Assembly (NCBI GenBank): GCA_029260265.1
Contig: JAJDDO010000029.1
Location: 81,203 to 145,202 of the forward strand
Source of the DNA: Phycisphaerales bacterium
GTDB taxonomy: Bacteria > Planctomycetota > Phycisphaerae > Phycisphaerales > UBA1924
Direction: 5' to 3'
Length of the DNA stretch: 64,000 nt
Numbering within the stretch: the stretch's first letter is position 1; each line of letters begins with the position of its first letter. Both the position numbers and the translations under genes were made by a program. The notes beneath the pieces were generated by a model. It was not told where the DNA came from. It worked only from the letters and a program-made list of their open reading frames with translations, and did not search any database. Positions 1-8,653 of this stretch are shown piece after piece.

Positions 1-240
1 GACATCTGTCCACGCTGCCGCATTGATGACGAGGTCGTCTCCGGAGCGGATGCATTGGCCAAGTGCCTCGGGGTTGAGTAGGTCGAACTCTGGGCGGTGT
101 GCCGTTCGGTAGTTGATGCCGAGGCGGTCAAAGAGTTCACTCCATGAGCGTCCGACCATCCCCGTTGATCCAAGAATGACTGGTTGCTTTGGCCCTGGGC
201 GGGGGCTACAGATGGACTGGATATCGTGATGTGCGTTCAT
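1..240 (-). CDS. rmlD: dTDP-4-dehydrorhamnose reductase (RmlD-like), N-terminal part
   Basis: The first 80 codons of a gene that runs off the left edge. The protein has an N-terminal Rossmann nucleotide-binding motif (VILGSTGMVGRSW, about residues 21-33) and then VINAAAWTDV at residues 71-80, the signature of the RmlD family, which reduces dTDP-4-keto-6-deoxy sugar to dTDP-rhamnose. A 20-residue extension precedes the glycine motif. The ATG overlaps the stop of the upstream cupin gene by 4 nt (ATGA), so the two are translationally coupled and probably act in succession on a nucleotide sugar. The catalytic YxxxK lies outside the window, so activity cannot be judged. Confidence 0.8.
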   Translation of the reverse strand, partial: MNAHHDIQSICSPRPGPKQPVILGSTGMVGRSWSELFDRLGINYRTAHRPEFDLLNPEALGQCIRSGDDLVINAAAWTDV

Positions 241-731
241 TTATGCTCTACATGCCAAGGGAAACCGGGGAATGCATCGTGTGTTGTGCGTTCTTCATCA
301 GGGGCAGACGGGTTGTAGGCATGCGTTACAAAGTAGAGCAGCCCGGCTTGCGTCGGGCCAACAGTCGCTGCGCCATGCCAGAGCGGCGGGGGAATGATCA
401 CGGTACCCGGGTTTTTCTCGCCGATCACGATGGACCATGCCTGATTGTTCTCTTGGTCATAAACACCGACCTTGAGGTGCCCGAGTAATCCCATCCAGAA
501 ATCGGTCTGCTTGTGATGTCTGTGCCAAGCCTTGACAACGCCGGGGTATTGGACAGAGAAGTTGATCTGCCCTTCGGGGGAGAGGACACCTTGGAGCTGA
601 TTCATAAGTGACCAACCCCGATCGTCAGCGAAGTGGTTGGTGGGCACAAAGACGGGCGTGTTGTTGCTCTTGGCGTACTCGAAGGCTTCGGTGAGTGGGC
701 AGTTGAGTTTGGTGGGTGATGAGATCTTCAC
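237..731 (-). CDS. RmlC-like cupin, dTDP-4-dehydrorhamnose 3,5-epimerase family
   Basis: A 164-residue single-domain cupin. The histidine-rich stretch KAWHRHHKQTDFW (about residues 67-79) and the later PPPLWHGAA strand fit the RmlC jelly-roll family, which epimerises or isomerises dTDP-4-keto-6-deoxy sugars. It is a little shorter than classical RmlC (about 180 residues), and the family includes isomerases of the FdtA/WxcM type, so the exact reaction is open. It sits in a four-gene minus-strand run with 4-nt overlaps on both sides (polymerase upstream, RmlD downstream), which supports a role in making a deoxysugar donor for the polysaccharide encoded here. Confidence 0.78.
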   Translation of the reverse strand: MKISSPTKLNCPLTEAFEYAKSNNTPVFVPTNHFADDRGWSLMNQLQGVLSPEGQINFSVQYPGVVKAWHRHHKQTDFWMGLLGHLKVGVYDQENNQAWSIVIGEKNPGTVIIPPPLWHGAATVGPTQAGLLYFVTHAYNPSAPDEERTTHDAFPGFPWHVEHK

Positions 732-2146
732 GGGTTGGCCTTGGGTTCTGGTGTGTTGGGGGGTGATGAGTTGTTCTGATTCGAACTGATCTTGCGATTT
801 GGGGGTCGGTTTTTACGGAGTTCAGCTTGCCACGAGGGGACAAGCACCGCGATGCTAGCAAGCATGCCGAGCCCAACGATATGGAGTGGAGTGACGAACG
901 CGTTGAAAAGTGAGTCGAGGGAGTAGATGGTGACGCCGAGCATGATCGCGATGGTCGGTGCCCAGAACGGGCGCGCCATTTCCTTGCCTTTGAGCCTGAG
1001 AATTATGGTGAGCGAGGCCAGCAGATTGAATGCGAGCAAAGAGATCAGCCCGACAAGTCCATTCTTGCCCATTGTGATCATGGTCAGAGAGTCAATGGCA
1101 TCGGTTTCCCCCTGCTCATTGATCGGGCGGTATCGGTTGAACCCGCCCCATCCCACAAGAGGACGCTGCATGGCGTGATCGTTGATGATCTGCTCTTGTT
1201 TGAGCCTTGATGAGAAGGAAGAGGCCCGTTCGTCATCGTACACCGCGATGACATCTGCGAGCATTTCTCTTGGGAGCGTGTCGGTCAGGCTCAGGGTGAT
1301 GTAGCCTGCCGGAGCGAGAAGCAAAGCGACGAAGATGAACCGTATTCCGAACGCCCTCACAAGCAGGGCTGCTGATGTTACCCCGGCGAGCAGTATGAGG
1401 GCTCCGAGTGATTTACAGAGCACCGTGGTCACAAAGAGCAGACCCGAGATGCCTGCGAGCCGAAAGCCCATGACCCTCAGGGTGTCTCTGCCGGCAATGG
1501 TGAGCCAGAGTGCCGCAGCCGAAGCGGTGGACATCCAGAGGCCGACCTCGAGTCCATGACGCATAAAGAGCAGTGGTCGGTATCCGCCGAGGCGCATGGT
1601 CATGATGAACTGCGTGGCGGTGGTGCCGTAGACCATCCGATGCAACTGCGGGCTCATGCGGACTTCCCAAAGCGCAAGCGGTGTCGCGATCAGGCCGGCG
1701 ACTACGACCGAGAGTGCCGCGGTGCGGACATCCTTTGGGGACTGGATGAATACCCGCCCGAGGAAGTAGGGGATCCCCCAAGAGACGATGCGGATATAGA
1801 GCTCGGAGAATCCATCGGAGATCCCCAACCCATTGGTGTAGGAAGAGAAGAACGGCACGAGAATCCAGACCGCGATCGGGATATCGAGCAACTTGAATCG
1901 GAAAGAGGTGATCGCCTTGGCTTCGGAGATGAGGGCACCTAGTAGGGCGGCGTAAACAACAGAATCGATCTTGGAGAATGCGGGGAGCCCGGGGAGGTTG
2001 ACGCCGGCGATGGGGGGCAGAAACATCCATCCCACGATAATCGCAGCGAGCACGCCTTTGATCCCCCGTAGGGTGATGACAATCCCCGCGCCGAAGAGTA
2101 CATACGCCAACAGCACCGCGGTCGTGAGTGAGTTGCTGCTGTCCAT
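728..2146 (-). CDS. O-antigen ligase/polymerase-like membrane protein (Wzy type)
   Basis: A 472-residue inner-membrane protein with about twelve hydrophobic segments. A large hydrophilic loop around residues 290-350 (contains SSRLKQEQIINDHA and GWGGFNRY) lies before the last helices, as in O-antigen ligases and Wzy polymerases. The C-terminal 30 residues are polar and rich in Pro and Asn, probably cytoplasmic. Next to a Wzx-type flippase and a sugar-epimerase gene, the likely role is polymerising lipid-linked repeat units at the periplasmic face. These proteins are poorly conserved, so polymerase and ligase cannot be told apart from sequence. Its stop overlaps the cupin start by 4 nt. Confidence 0.75.
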   Translation of the reverse strand: MDSSNSLTTAVLLAYVLFGAGIVITLRGIKGVLAAIIVGWMFLPPIAGVNLPGLPAFSKIDSVVYAALLGALISEAKAITSFRFKLLDIPIAVWILVPFFSSYTNGLGISDGFSELYIRIVSWGIPYFLGRVFIQSPKDVRTAALSVVVAGLIATPLALWEVRMSPQLHRMVYGTTATQFIMTMRLGGYRPLLFMRHGLEVGLWMSTASAAALWLTIAGRDTLRVMGFRLAGISGLLFVTTVLCKSLGALILLAGVTSAALLVRAFGIRFIFVALLLAPAGYITLSLTDTLPREMLADVIAVYDDERASSFSSRLKQEQIINDHAMQRPLVGWGGFNRYRPINEQGETDAIDSLTMITMGKNGLVGLISLLAFNLLASLTIILRLKGKEMARPFWAPTIAIMLGVTIYSLDSLFNAFVTPLHIVGLGMLASIAVLVPSWQAELRKNRPPNRKISSNQNNSSPPNTPEPKANP

Positions 2147-2220
2147 ACGGAATCATGCCTTAAAGGGTGAAGGGATCTGGATACGGTATCGGCAGAATGC
2201 GGTGACCACCTATGGGCAAT

Positions 2221-3555
2221 TTACATCAGGAGAAACCGTATGGCGATCACGATCGCCGATGTGCCATAGGCGAGGGCGTCGATCTTGGGCAGCCATGTGC
2301 CGTGCCTGCGGATTGCCCAGACGAGTAGGGGGTAGCTCGCCCAGTACGAGATCCCCATCCCGACCATAAGGCCAGTGGCAGAGGCCTGGTGGTATCCGAT
2401 CCACATTCCCGCGATCATGAGCAATGCACGGCCAATCTGCAGAATCATGAACCGGAAGGAATCGCCCTTGGCGAGGGTGATCCCGCCGGCGGTGATGATG
2501 ATGACCATGCCGATATTGCCCGCTGCAAGAATTTCGAGCATCCATCCGGCATCCAAATAGGCATCAGGATAGATCTTGATGATGTGGCGTCCGAAGAGCA
2601 CCAGAATCCAGAGAGGGGGTAATGAAATCCCCATCAGGATCAGCCGCATTCGTTGTGTCTGTGAGCGCAGGCGTTTGGGGCCTTGATCAATGAGCCGGGC
2701 GTAGATGGGCATCAGCACCCGAGGCGCGAGTTTGAGGACCATCTCGGGGACTGCCCGAGAGAGCATGAACGCGATGGAGTAGATCCCGAACTGGTTTTTG
2801 TCCATGAACTTGCCGAGCATCATCTTGTCGCCTTGGGCGATGAAGAAGGTGATGGCGGTGCTGAGGATAATCCACTTGCCGAATCGGATGAGTTCGTGGG
2901 CTGCAGCCTTGTCCCAGAGTACCCGGTTTCTTCTGCCGGGCATGAAAAGGAATGAGCCGGCCGTGATGAGGATGGCGCTGCAGAAACCGCCCGCGACCAG
3001 CGCCCAGACCGTTGGCGAGTACATCGCCCAGATGAGCATCGCACATGCACCAAGCCCTCGCGAGCCAACCTCGAGGATAGTGAGCCGCTTGAGCAAGAGG
3101 TGGCGGTTTGCGGTCGCCATTTTGGTCGATTTCATCCCCGATATAATCGCGGTCAGCGATGCAACCGGGATGAGGATGAGCAGCTCTGGGCGATCGTATT
3201 GCTGAGCAACCGGGTAGGTGATGAGACAAGCACAGACCCAGATGAGCACGCCCCGGACAATGTTGATTGTCCACGCGGTGTTGAGAAAGTCAGGGTCGTC
3301 GCCCCGCTCGTCTCTGATCACGCTCTGATTGATCCCGATGTCGGAGAACTTCTGGAGGAGTTCGAGGACCATGTTGACCAATGCCATGAGCCCGAAGGTC
3401 GCCGGGGCGAGGAGCATGGTGAGCAGCCAGTTGCTGCCAAGCCGAATCATCTGGTGGACCGCATACCCACCCAGGGTCCATGCGGAACTGTGGATTGCTC
3501 GTTTTTTGAGCGATCCGGGCTCGGTCATTTGCGGTGGGTGGTCCTCGTTGGGCAT
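2221..3555 (-). CDS. Polysaccharide flippase (Wzx-like, MOP superfamily)
   Basis: A membrane protein with about twelve helices. The opening SSAWTLGGYAVHQMIRLGS, the amphipathic loops and the repeated Pro/Gly helix breaks are typical of oligosaccharide flippases that move undecaprenyl-linked repeat units across the inner membrane. I start it at 3555 (444 residues, MPNEDHPPQ): the frame is open to 3615, but that stretch is occupied by a strong terminator hairpin of the upstream beta-helix gene (3583-3613), so a start there is unlikely. An ATG at 3528 is another option. It is followed after 74 nt by the polymerase gene. Confidence 0.82.
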   Translation of the reverse strand: MPNEDHPPQMTEPGSLKKRAIHSSAWTLGGYAVHQMIRLGSNWLLTMLLAPATFGLMALVNMVLELLQKFSDIGINQSVIRDERGDDPDFLNTAWTINIVRGVLIWVCACLITYPVAQQYDRPELLILIPVASLTAIISGMKSTKMATANRHLLLKRLTILEVGSRGLGACAMLIWAMYSPTVWALVAGGFCSAILITAGSFLFMPGRRNRVLWDKAAAHELIRFGKWIILSTAITFFIAQGDKMMLGKFMDKNQFGIYSIAFMLSRAVPEMVLKLAPRVLMPIYARLIDQGPKRLRSQTQRMRLILMGISLPPLWILVLFGRHIIKIYPDAYLDAGWMLEILAAGNIGMVIIITAGGITLAKGDSFRFMILQIGRALLMIAGMWIGYHQASATGLMVGMGISYWASYPLLVWAIRRHGTWLPKIDALAYGTSAIVIAIRFLLM

Positions 3556-3582
3556 CTGGAGTTGTATCGGCGATATGGCATG

Positions 3583-3613
3583 AAAAAGCCGCAGCGTTGA
3601 GAGCAACTGCGGC
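3583..3613 (-). terminator. Intrinsic terminator of the beta-helix protein gene
   Basis: Read on the minus strand, GCCGCAG and CTGCGGC form a 7-bp GC-rich stem with an inner TTG/CAA extension, directly followed by five T. It lies 26 nt past the stop of the beta-helix gene and just before the flippase start at 3555. It therefore separates the beta-helix gene from the flippase-polymerase run, or attenuates readthrough into it. Confidence 0.75.
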
Positions 3614-3639
3614 AATTTCTTGCATTCTGTCAGGCGGGA

Positions 3640-5283
3640 TTACTCCCCGGTATTGCCGAACGCTCCGCCTGTGGCGAAGGAATCGGAAATGTATCCTTGG
3701 CGGATGAACCGAGCGGCCGCGGCACCGGTGAGGGCGGAATCCCAGCTTGATCTGGACATCGCGCGGGCATGGTCAAGGAAGTCTTGCTCATCCTCATACC
3801 CAAGCGAATGGGCGTAATCAGCGAGGCTGCGCCCTGCATCTGGGAGTGTTACGGGGTCCATCTCTTCGCCAACGGTGATGGAGTGGTCTTTCCATTGGTT
3901 GAAGCGGAGAGGGGAGCCATCGACAACGAAGAGGTCGTTGCGGTCATGCTCTACGAATGAGGTGTTTGAGAGGAACTGGAGATTCTCAGAGTGATTCACT
4001 GTCACAACATGAGGGCTGCTGGCCATTGACCAGATGTTGTTCATGACTGCGGAGCCATCTCCGGCTCGGATGGTGCTTTTGAGGCTGTGACCTGATGTGC
4101 CGTTTGTCCAGTTGTGGACGACATTGGACTGGAGTATGAACGCTTCGCCATACCCCGCCAAGATGATTCCGATGTTGTTGATGCCGTCGCCTGAGTTGAG
4201 GATGACATTGTTCTGTACAACGGTGTCTTTAAACCGTTCGACCCAGAGCCCGATGCCTTGGTTGGCGCCGATCATATCGCCGCCGATGATGACATTGCCC
4301 TCGATAGTCCCGGTGGCGTATTGTGCAGGCCAGTCGAGTTCGGTGTATCCGAATCTCATGCCGAGTGAGTTCTGGTAGATGAGGTTGTCTCTGGCGATCC
4401 CCCCCGAGCGGATCTGCACGCCGGCGCCAGGGCCGTTGGAGGTGATGTTGCCGCTGAACTCGACTCCGGTGACCCCAACCTGGATGTAGACATTCTGATT
4501 GAACCCGTCACCCTCTGCTGCGGGGACATCGGGGTTGTCACCATTGGCATCGAAGATGTTTTCTTCAACGACGATGCCTTCTACATTTTTAACAAAGAGC
4601 CCTTGGGAGTGGCCTGCGGTCGAGTACGAATCGACAATGACCGATCGGCGGATGCTGACATCTTCAAACACACCCGTGCCCTGGACGATGATGTTGTCCT
4701 TGAAGCCTTCGATGTAGCAATCTTCGATGACGAGCCCTTCGCCGCTGGAGAGCCACCGGATGCCAGATTTGGAGAGGTGTTCGGGTCGGTTGGCGATGAA
4801 TCGGATGCCGATGATGGCGACATGATTAACCTCGCGGCCAAACCCGGTCTGGATGCCAAGATCATTGAGCGGGCTGATCGTGGGGCGTTGTTCAGCATCG
4901 CCGTAGCTTGAGATGACAACAGGTTCGTCGGCGGATTTGCCCGAGAAGTTCCACGAGCCGAAGGATTCATTCCATGTATCGCCGCGTTTGAGCAGCATCC
5001 AATCATTTGAGGAATCGCTCATCAGTTGCTTGGCTCGTGCCAACGAGCGGACGGGATCAGCCGGTGTTCGCCCTGAGTTCGCGTCGTTGCCTGTGGAACT
5101 CGAGACAAAGAAGAACTTGGTGTCCTCAGCCGGTACAAGCTGGCTCCATCCGTCTTGTCCGATCGGGAGAGCGCCGAGGGCGGGCGAGGCGAGCCCCGCT
5201 GCACAGACGAGCCCGCAGGCGAGCGAGCATTTGATCGCTCTTGAGGTGGTCGCAAAGTTGGTGATCCGGGTCATGTTCAGCAT
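3640..5283 (-). CDS. Secreted right-handed parallel beta-helix protein
   Basis: A 547-residue exported protein. A basic N-terminus and hydrophobic stretch ending in SPALGA near residue 38 form a Sec signal peptide. After FFVSSSTGNDANSGRTP, an opening typical of pectate-lyase-like proteins, come many Asn/Gly-rich turns (NNVILNSGDGINNIG, NVIIGGDMIGANQG) that build a right-handed beta-helix between about residues 120 and 430. This fold is shared by polysaccharide lyases, C5-epimerases and depolymerases. Its place between the flippase and the glycosyltransferase run suggests that it modifies or trims the exported polymer. The exact activity is not deducible. A second ATG at 5274 could be the start. 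Confidence 0.78.
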   Translation of the reverse strand: MLNMTRITNFATTSRAIKCSLACGLVCAAGLASPALGALPIGQDGWSQLVPAEDTKFFFVSSSTGNDANSGRTPADPVRSLARAKQLMSDSSNDWMLLKRGDTWNESFGSWNFSGKSADEPVVISSYGDAEQRPTISPLNDLGIQTGFGREVNHVAIIGIRFIANRPEHLSKSGIRWLSSGEGLVIEDCYIEGFKDNIIVQGTGVFEDVSIRRSVIVDSYSTAGHSQGLFVKNVEGIVVEENIFDANGDNPDVPAAEGDGFNQNVYIQVGVTGVEFSGNITSNGPGAGVQIRSGGIARDNLIYQNSLGMRFGYTELDWPAQYATGTIEGNVIIGGDMIGANQGIGLWVERFKDTVVQNNVILNSGDGINNIGIILAGYGEAFILQSNVVHNWTNGTSGHSLKSTIRAGDGSAVMNNIWSMASSPHVVTVNHSENLQFLSNTSFVEHDRNDLFVVDGSPLRFNQWKDHSITVGEEMDPVTLPDAGRSLADYAHSLGYEDEQDFLDHARAMSRSSWDSALTGAAAARFIRQGYISDSFATGGAFGNTGE

Positions 5284-5637
5284 GGTGGGGCGTCCTCATG
5301 GGAGAATAGTGGTCATCCTGTGTATCGACTCTCAAATATGAGAGATCAGGCATCCATCCGTCTTTGGAGCTTTTCTGGATTCCCGAGACGGTTCGGGCGT
5401 TATGACTCCTCTATCTTGCCACGCTTGGTTATTGGGCGTCTGGATCAATCTCAATCCTTCAGAAGGGGCAAGATTGAGGCTGGGGAATACATGCCGGGGC
5501 GTGTTCTTGCCGATATGGGCACAGACGGGTATGCCCGCAGTGAGAGGAGTTGAGTCTGCAATATCACCGCATGAAGTTATCGGTCCTGACGCCCTCCCGC
5601 GGGGGTATTGTATGGGTATGCAATGAAGGGATTTCAG
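5284..5637. promoter_or_regulatory. Divergent intergenic region between the two halves of the glycan locus
   Basis: About 350 nt without a convincing gene, separating the minus-strand export genes from the plus-strand glycosyltransferase run, so promoters for both must lie here. A GAAGGG element at 5625-5630 is the ribosome binding site that sets the downstream start at 5638. I see no clear -35/-10 pair, terminator or repeat. Confidence 0.5.
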
Positions 5638-6756
5638 ATGGGTGATCGACGAATACTCAGGCTCAACTGGATCGAGGGACGGCCAACGCTGTCCGGAGGG
5701 ATCAAATCAAATCGGCTGATCGCCGAAGCGATGCAGAGACGCGGGCACGAGGTGACGACATCGTTCCTGACACCTGCGCATCGTTGGCCAAAGCCATGGC
5801 GTGTGCGGACTTTTCTCAAAAGGCTGAAGCGGTCGCTGGCTTCGAATCCGTTTCCGCATCATCTTGAGCGATCCACCGTCAACCTGAATCAGATGCCGAC
5901 GCGAGAGCTTGATTCTCGGCTTGTCCCTGATGCGGATGTGACCTTTGCGAGCTGGTGGCAGGTGTGGGATCAGGTGTCTCGGTGGCCGGCGTCAAAGGGG
6001 CTCAAGGTGCACTATGTTCGGCATCACGAGATTCATGGGGGCGAGCGGTCAGCGGTTGACGCGGCGTATTTAATCCCGGGCCCTCGCGTGGTGATCTCGT
6101 CCTGGCTCGGGTCGGTCATTCGAGACTATGGGCACGATAAAATGATCCGCGTGCCCAATGGGGTTGATTGGGCGCAGTTCGATTCGGACGAGCGTGAAAA
6201 GGCTGCCGAGCCGATCATCGGTATGCTGATGGGGGCGGAGTCGTTTAAGGACACGCCTGCGGGCATCCGTGCGATTCGCATTCTGCAGAAACGGGTGCCC
6301 GGACTCAAGGTGATCGCCTTTGGCAAGCGTCCGCCGTTGGCGGAGTGGGATCTTCCTGAGTGCGTCGAGTATCACCAATCGCCTGCTCAGGATCAGATTC
6401 CGAAGCTGTATCAGCGTGCGAACTGCTGGGTGATCACTTCGTCGGCGGAGGGGTTTGGGATGCCGGGCATCGAAGCGGCGGCATCGCACTGCCCCCTGGT
6501 CTCTACAAGGTGCGGCGGGCCAGAGGACTTTGTTCGTGAAGGCGAAAACGGCTTCATGATTGATGTTGGCGACAGCGAAGCAATGGCAGATGCGATCGAG
6601 CGTGTGCTTGATCTGGACAAAGATGCCTGGAAAAAGATGAGCCAGGCAAGCTATCGGATCGCGAGAGAGTTTGATTGGGATCGCTCGGCGGAGAAACTCG
6701 AAGCGCAGCTCTATCAATGGCTTGATGAGCAAGAACCAGATGGAGCGCAGGCGTGA
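5638..6756 (+). CDS. Glycosyltransferase family 4 (GT-B)
   Basis: A 372-residue cytoplasmic GT-B enzyme that transfers a sugar from a nucleotide donor. The N-terminal acceptor domain has the glycine loop GGIKSNRLIAEAMQRRGHEV. The C-terminal donor domain carries SSAEGFGMPGIEAAA (about residues 265-279) with the EGFGMPxxEA signature of GT4, then CGGPEDFVREGENGFM. The start at ATG 5638 is chosen because GAAGGG lies 7 nt upstream. In-frame ATGs at 5608 and 5623 lack such a site. It opens the plus-strand run, and its stop overlaps the next GTG start by 4 nt. Confidence 0.85.
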   Translation: MGDRRILRLNWIEGRPTLSGGIKSNRLIAEAMQRRGHEVTTSFLTPAHRWPKPWRVRTFLKRLKRSLASNPFPHHLERSTVNLNQMPTRELDSRLVPDADVTFASWWQVWDQVSRWPASKGLKVHYVRHHEIHGGERSAVDAAYLIPGPRVVISSWLGSVIRDYGHDKMIRVPNGVDWAQFDSDEREKAAEPIIGMLMGAESFKDTPAGIRAIRILQKRVPGLKVIAFGKRPPLAEWDLPECVEYHQSPAQDQIPKLYQRANCWVITSSAEGFGMPGIEAAASHCPLVSTRCGGPEDFVREGENGFMIDVGDSEAMADAIERVLDLDKDAWKKMSQASYRIAREFDWDRSAEKLEAQLYQWLDEQEPDGAQA

Positions 6757-7691
6757 AGGATTCACCGGTATTTCTTGTCGGCGCAGAACGATCGGGCACA
6801 ACCATGCTCCGGCTCATGCTCGATCACCATCCAAGGATCGCATGGCTCAATGAGTTTGAGTACGCTGTAGACATGGTGGGCCAGGATGGCGGATACCCCG
6901 ATGTTGCGGAGTATGTGCAGTGGCTTGGGCAGCATCGGATCTTTCGAGCGACCGGATTCGAGGCGGATTCAACGCTTGGATATGAGCAGTTGATTGATGG
7001 GTTTCTTGCGCAGCGAAAGACCAACACCGGCAAGCCGATCGCGGGCGCGACGGTTCATCGTGACTTTGATCGGTTGTTGAAACTCTATCCGGAAGCTCGG
7101 TTTATCCATTTGGTGCGTGATCCGCGTGATGTGTCGCCATCGGTGATCAAGATGGGTTGGGCGGGCAATGTGTACACGGCGTGCACGCCTTGGATCGAGG
7201 CCGAGCAATGCTGGGATCGTGTGGAGGCGTTGACCTCCGATGAGCGATGGATTCAGATTCGCTATGAAGATCTGCTCGAGAACCCGCAGCAGCAACTCTC
7301 GCGTGCGTGCGAGTTGATCGGTGTTGAGTTCGATCCCGCGATGCTCGGATTTCATGAGGACACAAGTTACCGTCCGCCGGATAGCTCGGCCTCCCAACGA
7401 TGGAAAAAGACGCTGAGCAAGAAGCAGGTTCGATTGATCGAGTCTCGGTGCGGTGAGACCCTCATAAAACGCGGGTATGAAGGTGTACACGATCGAGCTC
7501 GCGGTCCGGGCGCAGCGGGGCGTTTGTACTTGTCGGCGCAGAATCGGGCTTGGCGTATGAAGGCAAGGATTGATCGGTTTGGGTTTGGGCTCTGGATGCG
7601 TGCGATCGTGGCCAAGCGTTTCTCGCCGAACGGGATGTATCCACGGGTGAAAGCACGAATGGATGAGATCACGAAGAGCAGACTCCAATGA
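6753..7691 (+). CDS. PAPS-dependent sulfotransferase family protein
   Basis: A 312-residue sulfotransferase. The 5'-phosphosulfate loop FLVGAERSGTTMLRLML (about residues 7-23) and the 3'-phosphate element FIHLVRDPRDVSPSV (about residues 113-127) mark the Sulfotransfer superfamily, which moves sulfate from PAPS to a hydroxyl. Lying between glycosyltransferases with 4-nt overlaps at both ends (GTG start inside GTGA; stop inside ATGA), it most likely sulfates the polysaccharide repeat unit. No signal peptide or membrane segment is visible, so it should act in the cytoplasm on a lipid-linked intermediate. The acceptor position is unknown. Confidence 0.85.
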   Translation: MKDSPVFLVGAERSGTTMLRLMLDHHPRIAWLNEFEYAVDMVGQDGGYPDVAEYVQWLGQHRIFRATGFEADSTLGYEQLIDGFLAQRKTNTGKPIAGATVHRDFDRLLKLYPEARFIHLVRDPRDVSPSVIKMGWAGNVYTACTPWIEAEQCWDRVEALTSDERWIQIRYEDLLENPQQQLSRACELIGVEFDPAMLGFHEDTSYRPPDSSASQRWKKTLSKKQVRLIESRCGETLIKRGYEGVHDRARGPGAAGRLYLSAQNRAWRMKARIDRFGFGLWMRAIVAKRFSPNGMYPRVKARMDEITKSRLQ

Positions 7692-8653
7692 GCGAAACTG
7701 GGCGGTTACAACTCGCGGTTGTGGTGCTCAACTACCGGACGCCGGGGCTGGTTGTCGATTGCCTCAAGACACTCGAAGATGAGATCGCGGGCAAGGATGG
7801 GCGTGAGGTCGTGGTGGTTGACAACTGCTCTGGCGATGATTCTGCTGACCAGATCGAGCGTGCGATTGATGTGAGCAGTTGGGGTTCATGGGCGAGGGTT
7901 GTGCGGTCGGCAGTCAATGGCGGATTCGCTGCGGGGAATAATGTGGGGATCGGTGCGAGCAACGCTGAGCGGTATGTATTGCTCAACTCGGACACGCATG
8001 TCCGCCCAGGCGCGATTGATGAGATGATGAGGACGCTCGATGAGCATGAGGATGTGCATATGCTCGGTGCCCGGCTTGAATGGCCCGATGGGAAACATCA
8101 GGTGAGCACCTTTCGGTACCGGACACCGGTTACCGAGCTGATATCTGGTTCGCAGCTTGGAACGCTCGGGCGGGCTTTGCCGCGGCATGTGGTTGCCCGC
8201 GAGATGCACGAGTTTACAAAGGGGATCGGCTGGGTGAGCTTTGCGTGTGTGATGCTTCGCCGCGAGGTGATCGAGCAGGTTGGGATGCTTGATGAGCGAT
8301 ACTTCATGTACTTTGAGGACATGGCGTACTGTCGGCGGGCAACGGCGTGTGGATTCATAATCGGGTATCAGCCCGAGGCGCATGTTGTTCATCTCCGCGG
8401 GGGGTCATCGCCGGTCAAAGAGCAAACGCTTGCGAAGAAGCGGCGTCCAAACTATTTTTATGCGGCGAGGGCTCACTATTTTCGTGACTTCTATGGCATG
8501 AGCGGTTTTGTCGCGGCGAATTTGCTCTGGACGCTTGGGTGGGTGCTCGGATCGCTGCGTGGGCGTAGCGGGGCCGTTCAAGGGCAGTTTCATGATATAT
8601 GGTGCTCGCCCAAGCACACTGTTGAGATCGGGGGTGGTCATGGCGGAGCGTGA
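7688..8653 (+). CDS. Glycosyltransferase family 2 (rhamnosyltransferase-like)
   Basis: A 321-residue GT-A enzyme of family 2. It opens with VVVLNYRTPGLVVDCLKTL, then VVVVDNCSGDDS (nucleotide binding) and VNGGFAAGNNVGI, followed by the metal-binding LLNSDTHV (about residues 97-104) and a C-terminal Asp block (DERYFMYFEDMAYCRRA). This arrangement is characteristic of rhamnosyl- and related transferases, which fits the RmlC/RmlD genes at the left edge. A hydrophobic stretch near residues 275-295 may associate it with the membrane. Its start is coupled to the preceding sulfotransferase by ATGA. Confidence 0.85.
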   Translation: MSETGRLQLAVVVLNYRTPGLVVDCLKTLEDEIAGKDGREVVVVDNCSGDDSADQIERAIDVSSWGSWARVVRSAVNGGFAAGNNVGIGASNAERYVLLNSDTHVRPGAIDEMMRTLDEHEDVHMLGARLEWPDGKHQVSTFRYRTPVTELISGSQLGTLGRALPRHVVAREMHEFTKGIGWVSFACVMLRREVIEQVGMLDERYFMYFEDMAYCRRATACGFIIGYQPEAHVVHLRGGSSPVKEQTLAKKRRPNYFYAARAHYFRDFYGMSGFVAANLLWTLGWVLGSLRGRSGAVQGQFHDIWCSPKHTVEIGGGHGGA

